From positions 62,001 through 126,000 of the forward strand of contig NZ_FNIJ01000017.1 in NCBI RefSeq assembly GCF_900103845.1: a stretch of 64,000 bases of DNA, in the 5' to 3' direction. The DNA comes from Pseudomonas jinjuensis. Lineage in GTDB: Bacteria > Pseudomonadota > Gammaproteobacteria > Pseudomonadales > Pseudomonadaceae. The notes below the pieces were generated by a model, which worked only from the letters and a program-made list of their open reading frames with translations, had not been told where the DNA came from and did no database searches. Positions within the stretch are counted from its first letter, which is position 1, and the number at the start of each line of letters is the position of its first letter. The position numbers were made by a program, and so were the translations under genes. Positions 52,633-60,606 of the stretch are shown piece by piece.

Positions 52633-53220
52633 TCAGGTCGGCGTACGATCCACCCATTTCGGCGCCGCCAGCGGCTTCCAGGCTTGCAGTGCGTCGATCA
52701 GCTCGGCCGGCGTGGAGCCGCGCTGGAGCATCTCGCGGTGCTGCGGGCGGACGAAGCGCTCGGTCACCAGGTGGTCGAGGAAGGTCAGCAGCGGGTCGTA
52801 GAAACCATTCACTTCCAGCACGCCCAGCGGCTTGGCGTGATAGCCGAGCTGGCCCCAGGTCCAGACCTCGAACAGCTCTTCCAGCGTGCCGAGACCGCCG
52901 GGCAGGGCGATGAAGGCATCGCTCAGCTCGGCCATGCGCGCCTTGCGCGCGTGCATGCCATCGACGACTTCGAGGCGGGTCAGGCCCTTGTGGCCGATCT
53001 CCGCGCGTTCCAGGCTCTGCGGGATGATGCCGATGACTTCGCCGCCGGCCGCCAGCGCGGCGTCGGCCACCACGCCCATCAGCCCGACAGCACCGCCGCC
53101 GTAGACCAGGCGCAGGCCGCGTTCGGCCAGGTGGCGGCCGAGGGCCACGGCCGCGTCGTGATAGATCGGGTCGGCGCCGGGGCTGGCGCCGCAGAACACA
53201 CAGATGGAACGCAGGGTCAT
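52633..53220 (-). CDS. LOG-family protein (cytokinin riboside phosphoribohydrolase-type)
   Basis: A 195-residue Rossmann protein. The family motifs are [24 protein letters not shown] and [19 protein letters not shown] enzymes remove ribose phosphate from nucleotide monophosphates such as AMP or cytokinin nucleotides; older databases call them lysine decarboxylases in error. The ATG at 53220 ([11 protein letters not shown]) is preferred to the upstream frame start. It neighbours azurin, as in P. aeruginosa. Confidence 0.92.
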   Translation of the reverse strand: MTLRSICVFCGASPGADPIYHDAAVALGRHLAERGLRLVYGGGAVGLMGVVADAALAAGGEVIGIIPQSLERAEIGHKGLTRLEVVDGMHARKARMAELSDAFIALPGGLGTLEELFEVWTWGQLGYHAKPLGVLEVNGFYDPLLTFLDHLVTERFVRPQHREMLQRGSTPAELIDALQAWKPLAAPKWVDRTPT

Positions 53221-53500
53221 CGCAATCTTCCGGAACATGAACGAGCGGTCAGGTTACCCACTCCGGGCTGGATGACCAAGCCGCCAGCGGTCGCCGCGGG
53301 GGAGGCGATCCGGGGGGAGGGTCTATGCTTCGCGGGGTGCGCTGATTCATCTCGTGCCGTTCGCCGGATATTCAGGTAGAAATCGTCGGTTGTACTGCGT
53401 CACTTCGCCAGTACCGATCGAATCAGATAAAGGGAACCCGACTGTCGCTGTGGCAGTCTCCCGTTGAGGATTCACCGCCCAACCTGCCTAGGAGGCTTGT

Positions 53501-53947
53501 ATGTTCCGTAAACTCGCTGCCGTAACCCTGCTCGGTCTGTTCAGTGCGCCGCTTCTGGCCGCTGAATGCTCGGTCGATGTCCAGGGCAACGACCAGATGC
53601 AGTTCAACACCAACGCCATCACGGTCGACAAGAGCTGCAAGACCTTTACCGTCAACCTGTCCCACCCCGGCAGCCTGCCGAAGAACGTGATGGGGCATAA
53701 CTGGGTGCTGACCACCGCAGCCGACATGCAGGGCGTAGTCACCGACGGCATGGCCGCCGGTCTCGACAAGAACTACGTGAAGGACGGCGATACCCGGGTT
53801 ATCGCCCATACCAAGATCATCGGCTCCGGCGAGAAGGACTCGGTGACCTTCGACGTGTCCAAGCTGAAGGAAGGCGAACAGTACATGTTCTTCTGCTCCT
53901 TCCCCGGCCACTCGGCGATGATGAAGGGCACCCTGGCCCTGCAGTGA
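53501..53947 (+). CDS. azu: Azurin precursor
   Basis: Azurin, 148 residues, a periplasmic blue copper protein that shuttles electrons to and from denitrification and stress enzymes. The 20-residue signal peptide ends LLAAEC, giving the mature start [18 protein letters not shown]. The copper site is complete: GHNW (first His), [10 protein letters not shown] (Cys, second His and Met). AGGAGG lies just upstream of the ATG. In the 280-base gap before it I found no clear ANR box. Confidence 0.98.
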   Translation: MFRKLAAVTLLGLFSAPLLAAECSVDVQGNDQMQFNTNAITVDKSCKTFTVNLSHPGSLPKNVMGHNWVLTTAADMQGVVTDGMAAGLDKNYVKDGDTRVIAHTKIIGSGEKDSVTFDVSKLKEGEQYMFFCSFPGHSAMMKGTLALQ

Positions 53948-53964
53948 TCGCCCGAGGCGTCCAC

Positions 53965-53996
53965 GAAGCCCGGCCTTGCGCCGGGCTTCTGCGTTT
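53965..53996. terminator. Terminator between azurin and the DUF1338 gene
   Basis: GAAGCCCGG and CCGGGCTTC form a perfect 9-base stem around a 7-base loop, followed by TGCGTTTT; the converging DUF1338 gene ends immediately after. Confidence 0.85.
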
Positions 53997-55013
53997 TCAG
54001 CCGCGCGAATCGGTCATGCGGAAGATGCCCTGGGCGTTGCTGCTGTCGAAGTTCAGGTCGAGCCGGCCGCTGGCGGTATCGATGCGGCGCTGGATGAACT
54101 CGACGAAGGAGCCCGGCACGCTGCGCGTCACCGGCATGCCCCGGGCATCGATGAAATCGCGCTGCACGCGGGTGGCGCGGTAGGCGGTCTGCAGCACGTT
54201 GCCCGAGCTGGATACCTCGATGCTGTCCTTCATCGGCCGCTCCAGGGCGCGCTGCCGTTCCACCACCACCTCCAGATCGTCGACCCGGTCGGTCAGGTGG
54301 TTGAACATGTTGCCCTCGGTGGCGATCCAGGCCATTTCCGCGCTTTCCCGCAGCAGGCTTTCGTAGTCTTCCTCGCGCACCACGCCATGCTGGCGGCCGA
54401 AGGCGGCATGCAGGGCGGGCAGCAGCGCATGTGCCTCGGCGAGGCTGCAATGCCGGGTCAGGCGCAGACGGCGAAGGATGGAGAGATGTTCGGCGGACAG
54501 CGGATCGCGGCTGCTTTCCACCACCCGCGTGACGCTGGCCTGGAAGGCTTCGCCGAAGCGGCCGGGATGCAGTTCCGAGACGAAGAACTGCGCGATCTCC
54601 TCCGGCAGGTCCTGGTGGCAATAGGCGTAGCCGGTCATCTTCAGCTTCGTCAGTGGATAGGTGCGCACGTCGGTGAAGCCGAGCGGTTCGAGAATCCGCG
54701 CGAAGGCCAGGCGGCCGCGCGGCAGTTCGCCGTTTTCCGGCCAGTCGACGGTGCGGATGGCGCCGTGGTCGAAGAGCACCTTGCGGCCCGATTCGCGCTG
54801 CTCGCTGACGTACTGGCGGCCTTCCGGCACGGCCTCGACCAGCTTGTGGAACAGGCACAGGTTCAACGCCTCGGCCAGCCAGGCGCGATGCACGGCATCG
54901 GTGGTGAAGGCGAAACGGTCGAGGCTGGCGGGAATCTCGACGTGCTCGCCGAGCCAGCCCGCGGCCTGCGGACCGACTACGGTGGAAACGAGTTGGAACA
55001 AACCTTCATGCAT
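53997..55013 (-). CDS. Short DUF1338 (HglS-related) protein
   Basis: A 338-residue member of DUF1338, the family of P. putida hydroxyglutarate synthase HglS, which converts 2-oxoadipate to 2-hydroxyglutarate in lysine breakdown. Candidate metal ligands are His83 in FDHGAIRTV, His239 in MFNHLTDRV and Glu305 in GSFVEFIQRR, matching the His-His-Glu pattern of HglS. It is over 100 residues shorter than HglS as I know it (about 460), so the substrate may differ. It is encoded two genes away from amaB-amaA. The family is confident; the reaction is an inference from that neighbourhood. Confidence 0.75.
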   Translation of the reverse strand: MHEGLFQLVSTVVGPQAAGWLGEHVEIPASLDRFAFTTDAVHRAWLAEALNLCLFHKLVEAVPEGRQYVSEQRESGRKVLFDHGAIRTVDWPENGELPRGRLAFARILEPLGFTDVRTYPLTKLKMTGYAYCHQDLPEEIAQFFVSELHPGRFGEAFQASVTRVVESSRDPLSAEHLSILRRLRLTRHCSLAEAHALLPALHAAFGRQHGVVREEDYESLLRESAEMAWIATEGNMFNHLTDRVDDLEVVVERQRALERPMKDSIEVSSSGNVLQTAYRATRVQRDFIDARGMPVTRSVPGSFVEFIQRRIDTASGRLDLNFDSSNAQGIFRMTDSRG

Positions 55014-55126
55014 GGCGCTGGCCCCTGGTTGCGGATGGGGCCAATGAGAGCGGCGGAGCGGGGCGGCCCGCAAGCGAAAAAAAGCGCTGGATGTATTCCT
55101 TTTTTTCCGCTTCGGGGTGATTTCCT

Positions 55127-55190
55127 GTAGGAGCGCACCATGCGCGCGACATCGCGTGGCTGGTCTTTCGCGGGCATGGCCCGCTCCTAC
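55127..55190. repeat. REP-like repeat between nadE and the DUF1338 gene
   Basis: Outer arms GTAGGAGCG and CGCTCCTAC with the common core TCGCGGGCATGGCCCGCTCC in the right half. It lies between the nadE 3' end and the start of the DUF1338 gene. Confidence 0.75.
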
Positions 55191-55199
55191 AGGAGCAGC

Positions 55200-56027
55200 T
55201 TACGGGGTCTTGGGCATCTCGCGCTTGTGGCGGGTCTTCTCGAAGGTGCGCTCGATGATTTCCGCGGCCTCGGGGTCCACCGCCCCGCCGTGCAGATAGG
55301 CGTCGATGTCCCGGTAGGTCACGCCGTGGGCATGCTCGTCCGGCTTGCCGGGGGCGAGGTCTTCGAGGTCGGCGGTCGGGGTCTTCATCACCAGGTTTTC
55401 CGGCGCGCCGAGGGTGCGGGCGATGGTGCGGACCTGGTTCTTCACCAGGCCGGTGAGCGGGGCGAGGTCGCAGGCGCCGTCGCCGAACTTGGTGAAGAAG
55501 CCCATCACCGCCTCGGCGGCGTGGTCGGTACCGACCACCAGGCCCTGGCGGGCGTTGGCGATGGTGTACTGGGCGACCATGCGGATGCGCGCCTTGGTGT
55601 TGCCCAGGGCGAAGTCCACGGTGCCTGCCGGCAGGCCTTCCAGGGCGGCGGTTTCCGCGGCCAGCGCCTTGACCGCCGGGCCGATGTTCACGGTGTGGCG
55701 CTCATCGGGCGCGATCACGTCCACCGAGGCCTGGGCGTCGGCCTCGTCGCCCTGCACGTTGTAGGGCAGGCGCACGGCGATGAAGCGGTAGGCGTCATTG
55801 CCGCTTTCCGCGCGCAGCTGTTCCACCGCGCGCTGGCAGAGCATGCCGGCAGTGAGCGAGTCGACGCCGCCGCTGATGCCCAGCACCAGGGTCTTCATGC
55901 CGGAATCGCGCAGGCAATCCTTGATGAAGTCGAGGCGCCGCTGGATTTCCGCCTGGATGTCTTCCGGCCCGTTGAACGGCGGCTGGACGTTCAGCTCGGA
56001 GATGATGGCGTTCTGGATGGATTTCAT
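55200..56027 (-). CDS. nadE: NH3-dependent NAD+ synthetase
   Basis: NadE, 275 residues, amidates nicotinic acid adenine dinucleotide to NAD with ammonia. The PP-loop is [17 protein letters not shown] at about residues 47-63. [20 protein letters not shown] and the [15 protein letters not shown] loop are characteristic. The ATG at 56027 ([14 protein letters not shown]) is the family start. In P. aeruginosa it is followed by salvage genes; here a LysR-ama cluster lies upstream instead. Confidence 0.96.
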   Translation of the reverse strand: MKSIQNAIISELNVQPPFNGPEDIQAEIQRRLDFIKDCLRDSGMKTLVLGISGGVDSLTAGMLCQRAVEQLRAESGNDAYRFIAVRLPYNVQGDEADAQASVDVIAPDERHTVNIGPAVKALAAETAALEGLPAGTVDFALGNTKARIRMVAQYTIANARQGLVVGTDHAAEAVMGFFTKFGDGACDLAPLTGLVKNQVRTIARTLGAPENLVMKTPTADLEDLAPGKPDEHAHGVTYRDIDAYLHGGAVDPEAAEIIERTFEKTRHKREMPKTP

Positions 56028-56138
56028 GACGTGGTCCTTGTGAATACTCAGGCCGGCAGCTTGTAAACCCTGAAAAATACCAGCGTCGGGGCGGATGGGT
56101 CGATGCATTTGTCGGATGGCGTGGCATGGCGCGCTCTT

Positions 56139-56212
56139 GTAGGAAGCGGGCCATGCCCGCGACCGGTCGAGTGCTGGCGGATATCACGGTCGCGGACATG
56201 GTTCGCTCTTAC
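56139..56212. repeat. REP-like repeat overlapping the LysR stop codon
   Basis: A palindromic unit (GTAGGAAGCGGGCCATGCCC at the left, GTCGCGGACATGGTTCGCTC at the right) whose right arm supplies the TAA of the LysR gene. It lies in the gap upstream of nadE. Confidence 0.7.
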
Positions 56213-57105
56213 ACGGGAGCGATGCGCTCGGCGATCCACTCCACCAGCGCGCGCACCTTGGGCACCGCGGCGGCGTGTTCCGGGTAGGCCAGGTAGTAGG
56301 CGCTGCGGCTTTCCAGCGCATGTTCCCAGGCGATCGCCAGCTTGCCTTCGGCCAGTTCCTCCTCCACCAGGAAACGCGGCAGCAGGGCCACGCCGCAGCC
56401 GGCCTGGGCCGCGCGGATGCACATGTAGAAGGTGTCGAAGCGCGGCCCGTGGTAGCTGTGCTCGCTGTGCCGGCCGAGGCTGAGGAACCACTCGTGCCAG
56501 GCTTCCGGGCGGGTGGCGTTCTGCAGCAGGACCAGTCCGGCGAGCTGCAGCGGATCGCTCAGCGGTTCGGCGGGCAGGGTCGACGGGGCGCACACCGCCA
56601 CCATCTCCTCGCCGAACAGGCGCACGCACTCGGCGCCGGGCAGGGTGCCCTGGCCGAAGTAGAAGGCCACGTCGCAGCGCGATTGCAGCAGGTCGCCCGG
56701 CTCCAGCTCCTGGCGCAGGTCGAGGTGGATGTGCGGATGCCGATGGCGCCAGCCGTTCAGCCGGGGAATCAGCCAGCGCGCGCCGAAGGTCGGCGGCGTC
56801 GCCACCCGCAGCACCTCGGTGTCGCCGCCGTAGGAGAGCAGGTAGTGGGTGGACATCTCCACCTGGGTGAGGATCTTGCGCACCTCGCCGAGATACAGCT
56901 CGCCCGCCGGCGTCAGCTGCAGGCGCCGGCGCACGCGGCGGAACAGCAGGTGCTGGAGCATTTCCTCGAGCTGCGCGACCTGCTTGCTGACCGCGCTCTG
57001 GGTCAGGCTGAGCTCTTCGGCGGCGCGGGTGAAGCTGAGATGGCGGGCGACCGCTTCGAAGCATTGCAGGGCGGCCATGGACGGCAGGTGGCGTTTGCTG
57101 AGCAT
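56209..57105 (-). CDS. LysR-family regulator, probable regulator of amaBA
   Basis: A 298-residue LysR protein of the GcvA type. The N-terminal helix-turn-helix (about 5-65) starts LPSMAALQCFEAVARHLSFT and includes ELSLTQSAVSKQVAQLEE. The effector domain carries ARWLIPRLNGW, the GcvA-like signature. It is transcribed away from amaB across a 112-base gap that should contain its binding site. A LysR gene in the same orientation sits beside amaAB in P. putida. The ATG at 57105 gives the normal N-terminus; the longer frame upstream enters the control region. Confidence 0.88.
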   Translation of the reverse strand: MLSKRHLPSMAALQCFEAVARHLSFTRAAEELSLTQSAVSKQVAQLEEMLQHLLFRRVRRRLQLTPAGELYLGEVRKILTQVEMSTHYLLSYGGDTEVLRVATPPTFGARWLIPRLNGWRHRHPHIHLDLRQELEPGDLLQSRCDVAFYFGQGTLPGAECVRLFGEEMVAVCAPSTLPAEPLSDPLQLAGLVLLQNATRPEAWHEWFLSLGRHSEHSYHGPRFDTFYMCIRAAQAGCGVALLPRFLVEEELAEGKLAIAWEHALESRSAYYLAYPEHAAAVPKVRALVEWIAERIAPV

Positions 57106-57217
57106 CGGATGTATGAATTTATGGAATGACGTATGTAGGAAACGTCGTTTGTTGCGGTAAGGCAAGCCGGCTATTACTCCCGGCATTCCCAGGTCATCGG
57201 AACCGACAGGAGCCTCC
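57106..57217. promoter_or_regulatory. Divergent control region between the LysR gene and amaB
   Basis: This 112-base gap is the most AT-rich stretch nearby and holds two near-direct repeats, ATGTATGAA and CGTATGTAG, with T-N11-A spacings of the LysR type. CAGGAG precedes the amaB ATG. Exact promoter elements could not be fixed. Confidence 0.5.
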
Positions 57218-58708
57218 ATGATTTCCGCACTGCTCGACAAGCTTGGCGTCGCCGCCCACCTCTATCGCGATGGCGACCAGGTCGTCCACAGCCCCATCGA
57301 CGGCAGCCGCCTGGGGGCCGTGCGCCTGGAAAGCGCCGCCGAGGTGGAACAGAAGATCGGCCGCGCCGCCCACGCCTTCGACGCCTGGCGCAAGGTGCCG
57401 GCGCCGCGCCGCGGCGAACTGGTGCGGCTGTTCGGCGAGGAACTGCGCGCGCACAAGGCCGCGCTGGGCGAACTGGTGTCCTGGGAGGCGGGCAAGATCA
57501 CCCAGGAAGGCCAGGGCGAAGTGCAGGAAATGATCGACATCTGCGACTTCGCCGTCGGCCTGTCGCGCCAGCTCTATGGCCTGACCATCGCCTCCGAGCG
57601 CCCCGGCCACCACATGCGCGAAACCTGGCAGCCGCTCGGCGTGGTCGGGGTGATCAGCGCGTTCAACTTCCCGGTCGCGGTGTGGTCGTGGAACACCGCG
57701 CTGGCGCTGGTCTGCGGCAATCCGGTGGTGTGGAAACCGTCGGAAAAGACCCCGCTCACCGCGCTGGCCTGCCAGGCGCTGTTCGAGCGCGCCGTGCAGC
57801 GCTTCGGCGATGCGCCGGAATACCTCAGCCAGGTAGTGATCGGCGACCGCGGCGCCGGCGAGGCGCTGGTGGACGACCCGCGCGTCGCCCTGGTCAGCGC
57901 CACCGGCAGCACCCGCATGGGCCGCGAGGTCGGCCCGAAGGTGGCGGCGCGCTTCGCCCGCAGCATCCTCGAACTGGGCGGCAACAACGCCATGGTCCTG
58001 GCGCCCAGCGCCGACCTGGACATGGCCGTGCGCGCCATCCTGTTCAGCGCCGTCGGCACCGCCGGGCAGCGCTGCACCACGCTGCGCCGGCTGATCGCCC
58101 ACGAGTCGGTGAAGGACGAGATCGTCGCCCGCCTCAAGGCCGCCTATTCCAAGGTGCGCATCGGCCATCCGCTGGAGGGCAACCTGGTCGGCCCGCTGAT
58201 CGACGAGCGCAGCTTCCTGGCCATGCAGGGCGCGCTGGAACAGGCGAAGGGCGAGGGCGGCGTGGTGTTCGGCGGCGAGCGGCAATTGGCCGACCGCTAC
58301 CCCAACGCCTATTACGTGTCGCCGGCGATCGTCGAGATGCCGGAGCAGAGCGACGTGGTGCGCAGCGAGACCTTCGCGCCGATCCTCTACGTGGTCGCCT
58401 ACCGCGACTTCGACGAGGCGCTGGCGCTGAACAACGCGGTGCCGCAGGGCCTGTCGTCGTGCATCTTCACCACCGACGTGCGCGAGGCCGAGCAGTTCAT
58501 GTCGGCGGTGGGCAGCGATTGCGGCATCGCCAACGTCAACATCGGCCCGAGCGGCGCGGAGATCGGCGGCGCCTTCGGCGGCGAGAAGGAAACCGGCGGT
58601 GGCCGCGAATCCGGCTCGGACGCCTGGAAGGCCTACATGCGCCGGCAGACCAACACGGTGAACTGGTCGCGGGAGCTGCCGCTGGCGCAGGGGATCGTGT
58701 TCGACTGA
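57218..58708 (+). CDS. amaB: Piperidine-6-carboxylate (2-aminoadipate semialdehyde) dehydrogenase
   Basis: A 496-residue aldehyde dehydrogenase of the ALDH7/antiquitin branch. The catalytic cysteine is residue 286 in GQRCTTLRR, the general base glutamate lies in ELGGNNAMVLAP, and FNFPVAVWSWN forms the cofactor region. AmaB oxidises the product of pipecolate oxidase to 2-aminoadipate in the D-lysine/pipecolate route. Length, antiquitin signatures, the divergent LysR gene and the following amaA support this over a generic dehydrogenase. Confidence 0.88.
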   Translation: MISALLDKLGVAAHLYRDGDQVVHSPIDGSRLGAVRLESAAEVEQKIGRAAHAFDAWRKVPAPRRGELVRLFGEELRAHKAALGELVSWEAGKITQEGQGEVQEMIDICDFAVGLSRQLYGLTIASERPGHHMRETWQPLGVVGVISAFNFPVAVWSWNTALALVCGNPVVWKPSEKTPLTALACQALFERAVQRFGDAPEYLSQVVIGDRGAGEALVDDPRVALVSATGSTRMGREVGPKVAARFARSILELGGNNAMVLAPSADLDMAVRAILFSAVGTAGQRCTTLRRLIAHESVKDEIVARLKAAYSKVRIGHPLEGNLVGPLIDERSFLAMQGALEQAKGEGGVVFGGERQLADRYPNAYYVSPAIVEMPEQSDVVRSETFAPILYVVAYRDFDEALALNNAVPQGLSSCIFTTDVREAEQFMSAVGSDCGIANVNIGPSGAEIGGAFGGEKETGGGRESGSDAWKAYMRRQTNTVNWSRELPLAQGIVFD

Positions 58709-58725
58709 ACGGCGCGCCTCATTTT

Positions 58726-58792
58726 GTAGAAGCGAGCTTGCTCGCGAGCAAACCCCGCTGCGGAGCTGTTCGCGAGCCCCCCTCGGTCCTAC
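58726..58792. repeat. REP-like repeat after amaB
   Basis: A variant of the GTAGGAGCGAGCTTGCTCGC unit (here GTAGAAGCGAG) paired with an imperfect TCGGTCCTAC right arm; it begins 17 bases past the amaB stop. Confidence 0.75.
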
Positions 58793-58807
58793 GAAGAGCT
58801 GCGGCCC

Positions 58808-58883
58808 CGTAGGATGGGTTGAGCCTGCGATACCCATCATCCGCGGGCACCGATGGGTATCGCTTCGTTCCACCCATCCTACG
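58808..58883. repeat. 76-base palindrome of the GTAGGATGGGTT family
   Basis: Outer arms CGTAGGATGGGT and ACCCATCCTACG are perfect complements, and a second inner pair GCGATACCCAT / ATGGGTATCGC is also perfect. It is the paired form of the single units at 17263 and 23754, and lies inside the amaB-amaA gap. Confidence 0.85.
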
Positions 58884-58923
58884 GTTGCAGGTCCGCTGAA
58901 GCCTCGCCAAGAAGGATTGCCGA

Positions 58924-60207
58924 ATGTCGCTACGCCAGGAATGTCTGTGGGAACACCTCACCCCTGAGCGGCCGCAGGCGCCGTCGCTAAGGGGCGAGCG
59001 CAAGGTCGACGTGTGCGTCATCGGCGCCGGTTTCACCGGGCTGTCGGCGGCGCTGCATCTGCTCGAAGGCAGGCAGCGCGTCTGCGTGCTGGAGGCGCAT
59101 ACCGCCGGGCACGGCGGCTCGGGACGCAATGTCGGGCTGGTGAATGCCGGCATGTGGATTCCGCCGGACGAGATCGAGGCCGGCCTCGGCACGGACATCG
59201 GCGGGCGGCTCAACCGCATGCTGGGGAATGCGCCGTCCCTGGTGTTCTCGCTGATCGACAGGTATGGCATCGACTGCCAGGCGCGCCGCGAAGGCACCCT
59301 GCACATGGCGCACAACGCCCGCGGGCTGGCCGACCTGCGCAGCCGTTGCGCGCAGTGGCAGCGGCGTGCCGCGCCGGTCGAACTGCTCAGCGGCGCCGCC
59401 TGCGCCGAGGCCTGCGGCACCGGGAAGATCGCCGGCGCGCTGCTCGATCGTCGTGCCGGCACGCTCAACCCGATGGCCTACGTCAGCGGCCTGGCCCGCG
59501 CGGTGGTCGGCCTTGGCGGCGAGCTGTTCCATCACTCTCCGGTCACCGGGCTGGTGCGTTCCAACCGCCACTGGAACGTGTTCACCAACGGCGGGGTGGT
59601 CAGCGCCGAGCGCGTGATCATCGCCTCCAGCGCCTACACCGAAGGCGAGTGGACCGAGCTGCGCCGCACCTTCTTCCCCGGCTACTACTACCAGGTCGCC
59701 TCGCGTCCGCTGGAAGGCCCGGAGGCCGCGCGCATCCTGCCCGGCGGCCAGGGTTCCTGGGACACCCGCCAGGTGCTCAGCAGTATCCGCCGTGATGCCG
59801 ACGGACGCCTGCTGCTCGGCAGCCTGGGCAAGGGCACCGGCAAGCCGGAATGGTTCATCAGGAGCTGGGCCGACCGCATCGCGCAGCACTACTTCCCGCG
59901 GCTCGGCAAGGTGGACTGGGAATTCACCTGGACCGGCTGCATCGACTTCACCCCGGACCACCTGATGCGCCTGTTCGAGCCGGCGCCGGGCCTGCTCGCC
60001 ATGAGCGGCTACAACGGCCGCGGCGTCACCACCGGCACCGTGGTGGGCAAGGCGTTCGCCGACTTCCTGCTGCACGGCAAGGCCGACGCGCTGCCGATGC
60101 CGCTGAAGCCGATGCAGGAGATTTCCGCCGTGGGACTGCGCAGTTGCCTGTACGAGGCGGGCTTCTCCCTCTACCACGCCGGCCAATGTTTGCGCGTCGT
60201 TATCTGA
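58924..60207 (+). CDS. amaA: L-pipecolate oxidase (FAD-dependent)
   Basis: A 427-residue DAO-type flavoprotein. The FAD dinucleotide motif is CVIGAGFTGLSAALHLLEG at about residues 24-42, followed by GHGGSGRNVGLVNAG. The C-terminal GYNGRGVTTGTVVGKAFADF closes the FAD site. AmaA of P. putida oxidises L-pipecolate to piperidine-6-carboxylate, the substrate of AmaB. Context (amaB upstream, LysR divergent) supports this over other amine oxidases. The repeats in the 215-base gap do not include an obvious promoter, so it is probably read from the amaB promoter. Confidence 0.85.
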   Translation: MSLRQECLWEHLTPERPQAPSLRGERKVDVCVIGAGFTGLSAALHLLEGRQRVCVLEAHTAGHGGSGRNVGLVNAGMWIPPDEIEAGLGTDIGGRLNRMLGNAPSLVFSLIDRYGIDCQARREGTLHMAHNARGLADLRSRCAQWQRRAAPVELLSGAACAEACGTGKIAGALLDRRAGTLNPMAYVSGLARAVVGLGGELFHHSPVTGLVRSNRHWNVFTNGGVVSAERVIIASSAYTEGEWTELRRTFFPGYYYQVASRPLEGPEAARILPGGQGSWDTRQVLSSIRRDADGRLLLGSLGKGTGKPEWFIRSWADRIAQHYFPRLGKVDWEFTWTGCIDFTPDHLMRLFEPAPGLLAMSGYNGRGVTTGTVVGKAFADFLLHGKADALPMPLKPMQEISAVGLRSCLYEAGFSLYHAGQCLRVVI

Positions 60208-60423
60208 CAGCTGGATGTCGCTATTAGGGATGTCTATTTCGCCACTATTTGCGGAAAGTTCTGAACAGATAACAGGAGTGTGATGATAAGAAACACCGAT
60301 TGACCGCACAGATTCGTGCGTAGTTGCACCAGCGATGGGCAACCGTACCCAGCCTGCCAAATGTTGCCGAAACCGCCGCCAGCAGTGGGTTGGGACGCGC
60401 CGGAAAAATTCCGGAAGTTTTGC

Positions 60424-60436
60424 TAAATAATTGATT
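60424..60436. promoter_or_regulatory. IHF binding site (consensus match)
   Basis: TAAATAATTGATT matches YAANNNNTTGATW, the reverse complement of the IHF consensus, at every fixed position. It is about 80 bases upstream of the sigma-54 promoter, the usual place for an IHF bend between enhancer and promoter. Confidence 0.6.
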
Positions 60437-60508
60437 TCCAATAACAAAGATAAAAACGGAAAGGAGGGCTAGAGTTTTTGTGGCATGCCTGCGCACTACA
60501 AAAACCAA

Positions 60509-60524
60509 TGGCACGCCGCTTGCC
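60509..60524 (+). promoter_or_regulatory. Sigma-54 (RpoN) promoter of the liv transporter
   Basis: TGGCACGCCGCTTGCC has GG at 60510-60511 and GC at 60522-60523, ten bases apart, the strict -24/-12 spacing, and agrees with the TGGCACG-N4-TTGC consensus. Transcription would start near 60535, about 70 bases before livK. Confidence 0.8.
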
Positions 60525-60606
60525 TACGCTATTTGTGGACGGAACGCCGCAAACAAGTAGCTGGTTCCAGCGCCATCACAAAAAAAACCCTCAGGAGCAA
60601 AACTCC

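Larger units (their letters stand above)
60208..60606 (+). other. AT-rich control region upstream of livK
   Basis: The 399-base gap contains no gene. It holds a short hairpin (CCGGAA/TTCCGG at 60400-60414, followed by AAGTTTT) that may end amaA transcription, an IHF-type site, a sigma-54 promoter, and a leader of about 70 bases before livK. Confidence 0.7.

Noticed and set aside
53336-53352. ANR-type site upstream of azurin (CTGATTCATC)
   Set aside because: The half-sites are only two bases apart instead of four, so it does not fit TTGAT-N4-ATCAA.
60481-60496. A second sigma-54-like element (TGGCATGCCTGCGC)
   Set aside because: The GG and GC are nine rather than ten bases apart, while the site at 60509 has exact spacing.
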